Source: Gracilaria domingensis
Lineage: Eukaryota; Rhodophyta; Florideophyceae; Gracilariales; Gracilariaceae
Length of the DNA: 21,481 nt
Assembly: GCA_022539475.1 (NCBI GenBank)
Contig: VCMS01000513.1
Coordinates: 1 to 21,481 of the forward strand
Reading direction: 5' to 3'
In this document: one piece after another, positions 18,422 to 21,481 of the stretch
How positions within the stretch are numbered: position 1 is the stretch's first letter
Layout of the letters: every line of letters starts with the position of its first letter
Position numbers and translations under genes: made by a program
The notes under the pieces: generated by a model
The model's input: the letters and a program-made list of their open reading frames with translations, nothing else
The model's database searches: none
What the model was told of the DNA's origin: nothing

Positions 18422-19124
18422 CTAGACTGAACTCAGACAGACACCAGTAAAACGTGCTTCACTTGCCTGTAACTCTGTCCACCGCTTTAATAGTTGTCCT
18501 ACCGAAGGTAGTTGTTCAGACAGCTTCCGTTTCCGTCCAACGGTTTTCCAGCGACGACAAGTTTGATGATATGTGCAACGTTTCTCTTCGAAAGGTTTAG
18601 AATGCTGCTTGCCATAGATTACCGAAGTTTCTCCCTCATCTTCGGTATTTTCATCCACGACCATCATTAGTCGTCTTCGGGACTTTCTCAATGTCTGCTG
18701 GAAAAGCAGCTTCCTGTTGCAGGTTGCCCAGAGAACGACCAGTGCTCGTTCTGAGACCGCAAGCAAAACTCTGTCAATTCTTCCACAAGAGCTTCAAGCA
18801 GCCCTCTTTCCACTGCTCTTAAAACATCCGGCAATCCTTTGATCGCGTCCAAGATCATCTTCGTAATAACCTTTCCAAGCGGTGACTCACCTTTGGTCAC
18901 TTCCTTCAACAAAGATATCATCATTTCTGCTTCTGAAACGCAGTCTTGCACTCTTTTGGACATCTCTGCGGCAAAGGACGAAACGTTGCGAGTCATCTCC
19001 ATCTTGATCGCCAAACGCTTAGTTTCGGTGGACAGCTTTTGTTAAGATTCCCGGCAAGAGAAGTATTGAGGGTACTGGGACACGGAAGAGCGAGTTTAAG
19101 TACTATGATCGCGGCGAAAGCCAT
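18422..19124 (-). CDS. Helical protein with possible N-terminal signal peptide
   Basis: From ATG 19124 the frame continues to TAG 18422 if one base is added in the T4 run at 19037-19040 and one in the A4 run at 18765-18768, giving 235 codons exactly. The start MAFAAIIVLKLALPCPSTLN resembles a signal peptide or membrane anchor, though a Lys sits in the hydrophobic core. Residues of about 40-130 are a run of amphipathic helices (SKRVQDCVSEAEMMISLLKE, KMILDAIKGLPDVLRAVERG). A second hydrophobic patch lies near residue 125 (LLAVSERALVVLWATC), and a basic tail ends in LKRWTEL and onward. I recognise no family. Each repair lies in a homopolymer and restores protein-like sequence on both sides, which supports a real gene. 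Confidence 0.5.
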
Positions 19125-19278
19125 CCGGAGATATGTCTTCGAGACATAATCAATGTACACACGGCACGTCTCCTTTAGCTTCTAATTAGTAATCGTAACC
19201 TTCCCCGCATTCACCGTTGCCAAATAAATTTCACAATCCCCATACAAGTCATTAAGGGTTAGTTGACGTGAACAGTAG

Positions 19279-19317
19279 CTGTACAGGGTCGGAGTTGGGC
19301 AGAACTATCCTGTACAG
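19279..19317. repeat. 9-bp inverted repeat around a 21-base loop
   Basis: CTGTACAGG (19279-19287) and CCTGTACAG (19309-19317) are exact reverse complements. CTGTACAG is itself palindromic, so the pair is also a direct repeat of the 8-mer. Confidence 0.85.
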
Positions 19318-19652
19318 ACCATGAACTTCTGCGATGGCTGAGTTCCAATTTGACACTCTAACCTTGCAAGTAGTCGAAAAGGTATATCTTGAATCAAAAC
19401 TTTGTCTGAGCGAAGATTACTTCGTCGGCAGCACGTGTCGCACGCAATGAAAGAAACTGCTCCATGTGGTAGACAATGTCTCTATTTAGACATCAGTTCC
19501 GAAGCGCTTGTGCTTTCTTTAAAGTAACAGACCGTTCCCACGCCCAGGGTTCGTCACTGAACGAAATCACTTCCTTCTGGAGCATAAAACAGCTTAATCC
19601 ACTGTGGACGTCATATCTCTTACATACCACTCAGAGTAAAGCGAATATTTTT

Positions 19653-19677
19653 CCTAAACCCGAAGAATAGGTTTAGG
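19653..19677. repeat. 8-bp hairpin CCTAAACC/GGTTTAGG
   Basis: The arms 19653-19660 and 19670-19677 are perfectly complementary around a 9-base loop. The arms resemble plant-type telomere repeat units, but only one unit is present on each side, so a telomeric origin is not supported. Confidence 0.8.
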
Positions 19678-19822
19678 TGTACCTTAGAAAAAGTACAAGT
19701 TTGATCACCCTTATATCCACTCAGCAATTTGCAAGTTGGTGGCTTCGATATGACGGTGGTCCAGATTGTAAGAGCAGACAAAGCGTTAGCGGCGCTACAG
19801 GGTAAGAGAAATGTTTAGGTGA

Positions 19823-20317
19823 TCATAGGAGGCTGTCGTGAGCGCGTTTGAGTGTCACTAAACATATTTGCCTTGGTGCTGCCGTAACCCGCAGCGCACG
19901 TGGGAACGGCATTCGTAGCTGTTCATCTTCCCACCACTCGAGCCCGTTCATTTCCGGATGCCCTGTGTTCACTGCCATGGGTCGTATTCCACTCTCTGTA
20001 CGATTACCCCCGTTTCATGCTCTAGCAAGTACACGAGCTAAAGTCCGGTGGGTCACACAGCAACTCAAACTAATCTGTACTCCTTCCATAATTTTGGATA
20101 CAAAAGTTCCGTTCACCATCGTGATCAACTTCAATGAAATTTCTATATCGGAGTTATACACTTTGGTGCTTTTGTGATTCCTTTCAAGCTTAAGAGGGAC
20201 AAATGGAGTGAACTGCAGAGCTTTGATGCAATCTATTGCGAGTCTACAGGGCCGCACTGTGCAGTTCGACCTGAAGTAGTTAGCTTTTCGCGAATTTCGC
20301 CCCGTTGACGACGTCAT
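19823..20317 (-). CDS. Unknown protein interrupted by one TGA
   Basis: ATG 20317 opens a frame that is continuous to TGA 19823 except for an in-frame TGA at 20015-20017, giving 165 codons in all. Before the stop it reads as an ordinary protein (VYNSDIEISLKLITMVNGTF, then VQISLSCCVTHRTL). After it the frame stays protein-like (GLEWWEDEQLRMPFPRALRV). No frameshift is needed. I recognise no family. It lies downstream of the DET1 gene on the same strand, separated by about 240 bases (20318-20556) in which I see only a short ATGT repeat near 20481-20494. It may be a pseudogene, or the TGA may be a sequence error. Confidence 0.4.
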
Positions 20318-20556
20318 ATGTGAGAAAAGCGTTAATGAAAAACCAATATTGACCGTGCCCTCAAATCAGTATCTGGAGTCCGTTTGTGTAGATAGGGATA
20401 GAATGAATCGCACTTGGCCAGATTCGTTATGAACGAAAAAGTTATATGAAGAAAGACAACGTTGGGTACATTGTCAGTCCATGTATGTATGTATTGCGCA
20501 GCAGTTCAGATCCGCAGACTACTTCCGCCCGTAAAAATCGTCATATGCGGTGATTA

Positions 20557-21481
20557 TCATTCGGCATGCCTGTAAACATGAAAGTTCACGGGCCGATGCC
20601 CCTCCATTGCCATAACAAACGGCAAGAGCGGGTGAAAAAGAAACATTCTTCGTCGGAGACCAACGTCCTCATTTTCCGTCACACCTTTCTCTCCTTCCGC
20701 TTCCCCATCCAGCAAACTAAACTCGGTCACCGACTTGAATCTCAATTCGCCTGTTTCAGCGCTCATAAACTTAACACTGCCTCATTCCTTGGCAGGAGCA
20801 AATCGCCGAGCAGTCAGGACATTGCTTCTCTCCGGATTATACGATAACAATGAGCGGCCCAGGTAAGGCGATACCATCCGCACCTGTCTGGACACAGGAA
20901 TACGCGAAAACTCCAGCCTGGTCCTTCTTACTCTGTCAGAAGTGCCTCGTCGATTTGCGGAGTCTGTCCACGACCGCTCTACTCTTTCGTTCGTGCCATT
21001 CCTACGAGGAGCGCTTCCTTCATTAGCGCCAGGCCTCTCCCTGCCGTCCTGTTCGTCCAGCACACTGTTTCGCAGAGGCGGTAATGATGCCGCCTCCATT
21101 TCATCGCCTACAAAATCCTCTCTGTACATGTGAAACGTTCGCAAAAGTTGGATAGATCTGTTTTCAAACAAGTTTATAATGCAGGTGATGGACATGCAGT
21201 AGACGACAAAGAAACAGGTCTCTCTCGCCAGCACATTCTGCTGCTGAGTACCATGTTCACTACCATTGAATGATCCCAAACGAATCAAGAGATGACCATC
21301 ATCCAAAAACTGTGCTTTTCGCATCACCAGAAGGCTGTACTGTCCGATGTGGCGATAAAATAGTGACGCATTACCCTCAGAATTCATGCGTCTATACACA
21401 TATACCAGCAACCTTCTCATGAGCCGACGTCAAACGTATCCTTTGAGGCATTCCATTACGCGAGGCCAGTCTCCTTTGGTT
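20557..21481 (-). CDS. DET1: DET1 orthologue, C-terminal half (gene runs off the window)
   Basis: The minus-strand frame matches the second half of DET1. Landmarks in order: RRLLVYVYRR; a segment like the family's QLLDEN-HLFIK (QFLDDGHLLIRLG); FFVVYCMSITCIINLFEN; a long Arg/Asn/Glu-rich insert; SPYLGRSLLSYNPERSNVL; SVKFMSAETGELRFK; and the closing VNFHVYRH before TGA 20557. Animal and plant DET1 bind DDB1 and, with COP1, act in a CUL4 ubiquitin ligase in the nucleus; in plants this represses light responses. About 308 codons are inside the window, against roughly 550 for the whole human protein. The family core is well kept, but two in-frame TGA codons are present (21430-21432, just before RRLMRRLLVY, and 20782-20784 after FAPAKE). 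No frameshift is needed. It is either a decaying copy or a gene with sequence errors. Confidence 0.85.

Larger units (their letters stand above)
19125..19822. other. No confident gene; two small hairpins
   Basis: A 64-residue plus-strand frame (19476-19670) has no recognisable domain. Two perfect short inverted repeats, listed separately, are the only clear structures. Confidence 0.4.

Noticed and set aside
1..21481. CRISPR arrays, bacterial insertion sequences, operons or prophage
   Set aside because: No regularly spaced identical repeats, no bacterial gene strings or ribosome-binding sites, and the recognisable genes are eukaryotic.

Overview
The window looks like nuclear DNA of a eukaryote. 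It carries a DET1 orthologue, a PDR-type ABCG transporter nucleotide-binding domain, a Tnp2 (CACTA-type) transposase, two long coiled-coil reading frames and a local CpG-rich 5' region. There are no operons or Shine-Dalgarno-led gene strings. Spliceosomal introns are not obvious. An alga or other protist fits best; I lean towards a red alga, but the sequence does not prove it.

The main reading problem is that most genes are broken by single missing bases. When frames are followed by eye, nearly every frame change can be repaired by adding exactly one base, usually in a short homopolymer (about 23 cases, no clear insertion). This pattern suggests residual consensus errors of a long-read assembly more than true decay. 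Once joined, reading frames close to exact codon multiples appear: a coiled-coil gene of about 1,070 codons (13135-16331), a transposase of about 900 codons (8524-11232), a 392-residue partner gene (6699-7876), a Cys-rich 354-residue gene (12047-13110) and a 234-residue protein (18422-19124). A second class of damage is in-frame stop codons. These cluster in the ABC/coiled-coil locus (3854-5761), in the 3' third of the long coiled-coil gene, and in the right-hand genes including DET1.

Layout from left to right: 217-1121 (+), remains of a gene ending in a Ulp1/C48-type protease core; 2028-2686 (+), unknown acidic-tailed protein; 3669-3749 (-), a tRNA-like/SINE-like element with an 18-bp palindrome; 3854-5761 (-), an ABCG NBD fused in frame to a coiled coil, now a pseudogene; 5770-6480, degenerate repeats; 6699-7876 (-), 8063-11232 (+) and 12047-13110 (+), a putative CACTA-like transposon cargo with divergent genes; 13135-16331 (-), the long coiled-coil gene with a CpG island at its 5' end; 16332-18421, poorly coding sequence with a few short candidates; 18422-19124 (-), small helical protein; 19823-20317 (-), unknown protein; 20557-21481 (-), DET1 C-terminal half running off the window edge.

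Functionally the window mixes host genes (DET1 for CUL4-DDB1 ubiquitin ligase assembly, the coiled-coil protein) with transposon genes and decayed copies. I see no operon-like pathway. The least described part is the three-gene transposon module, whose two accessory proteins I cannot assign to any known family.
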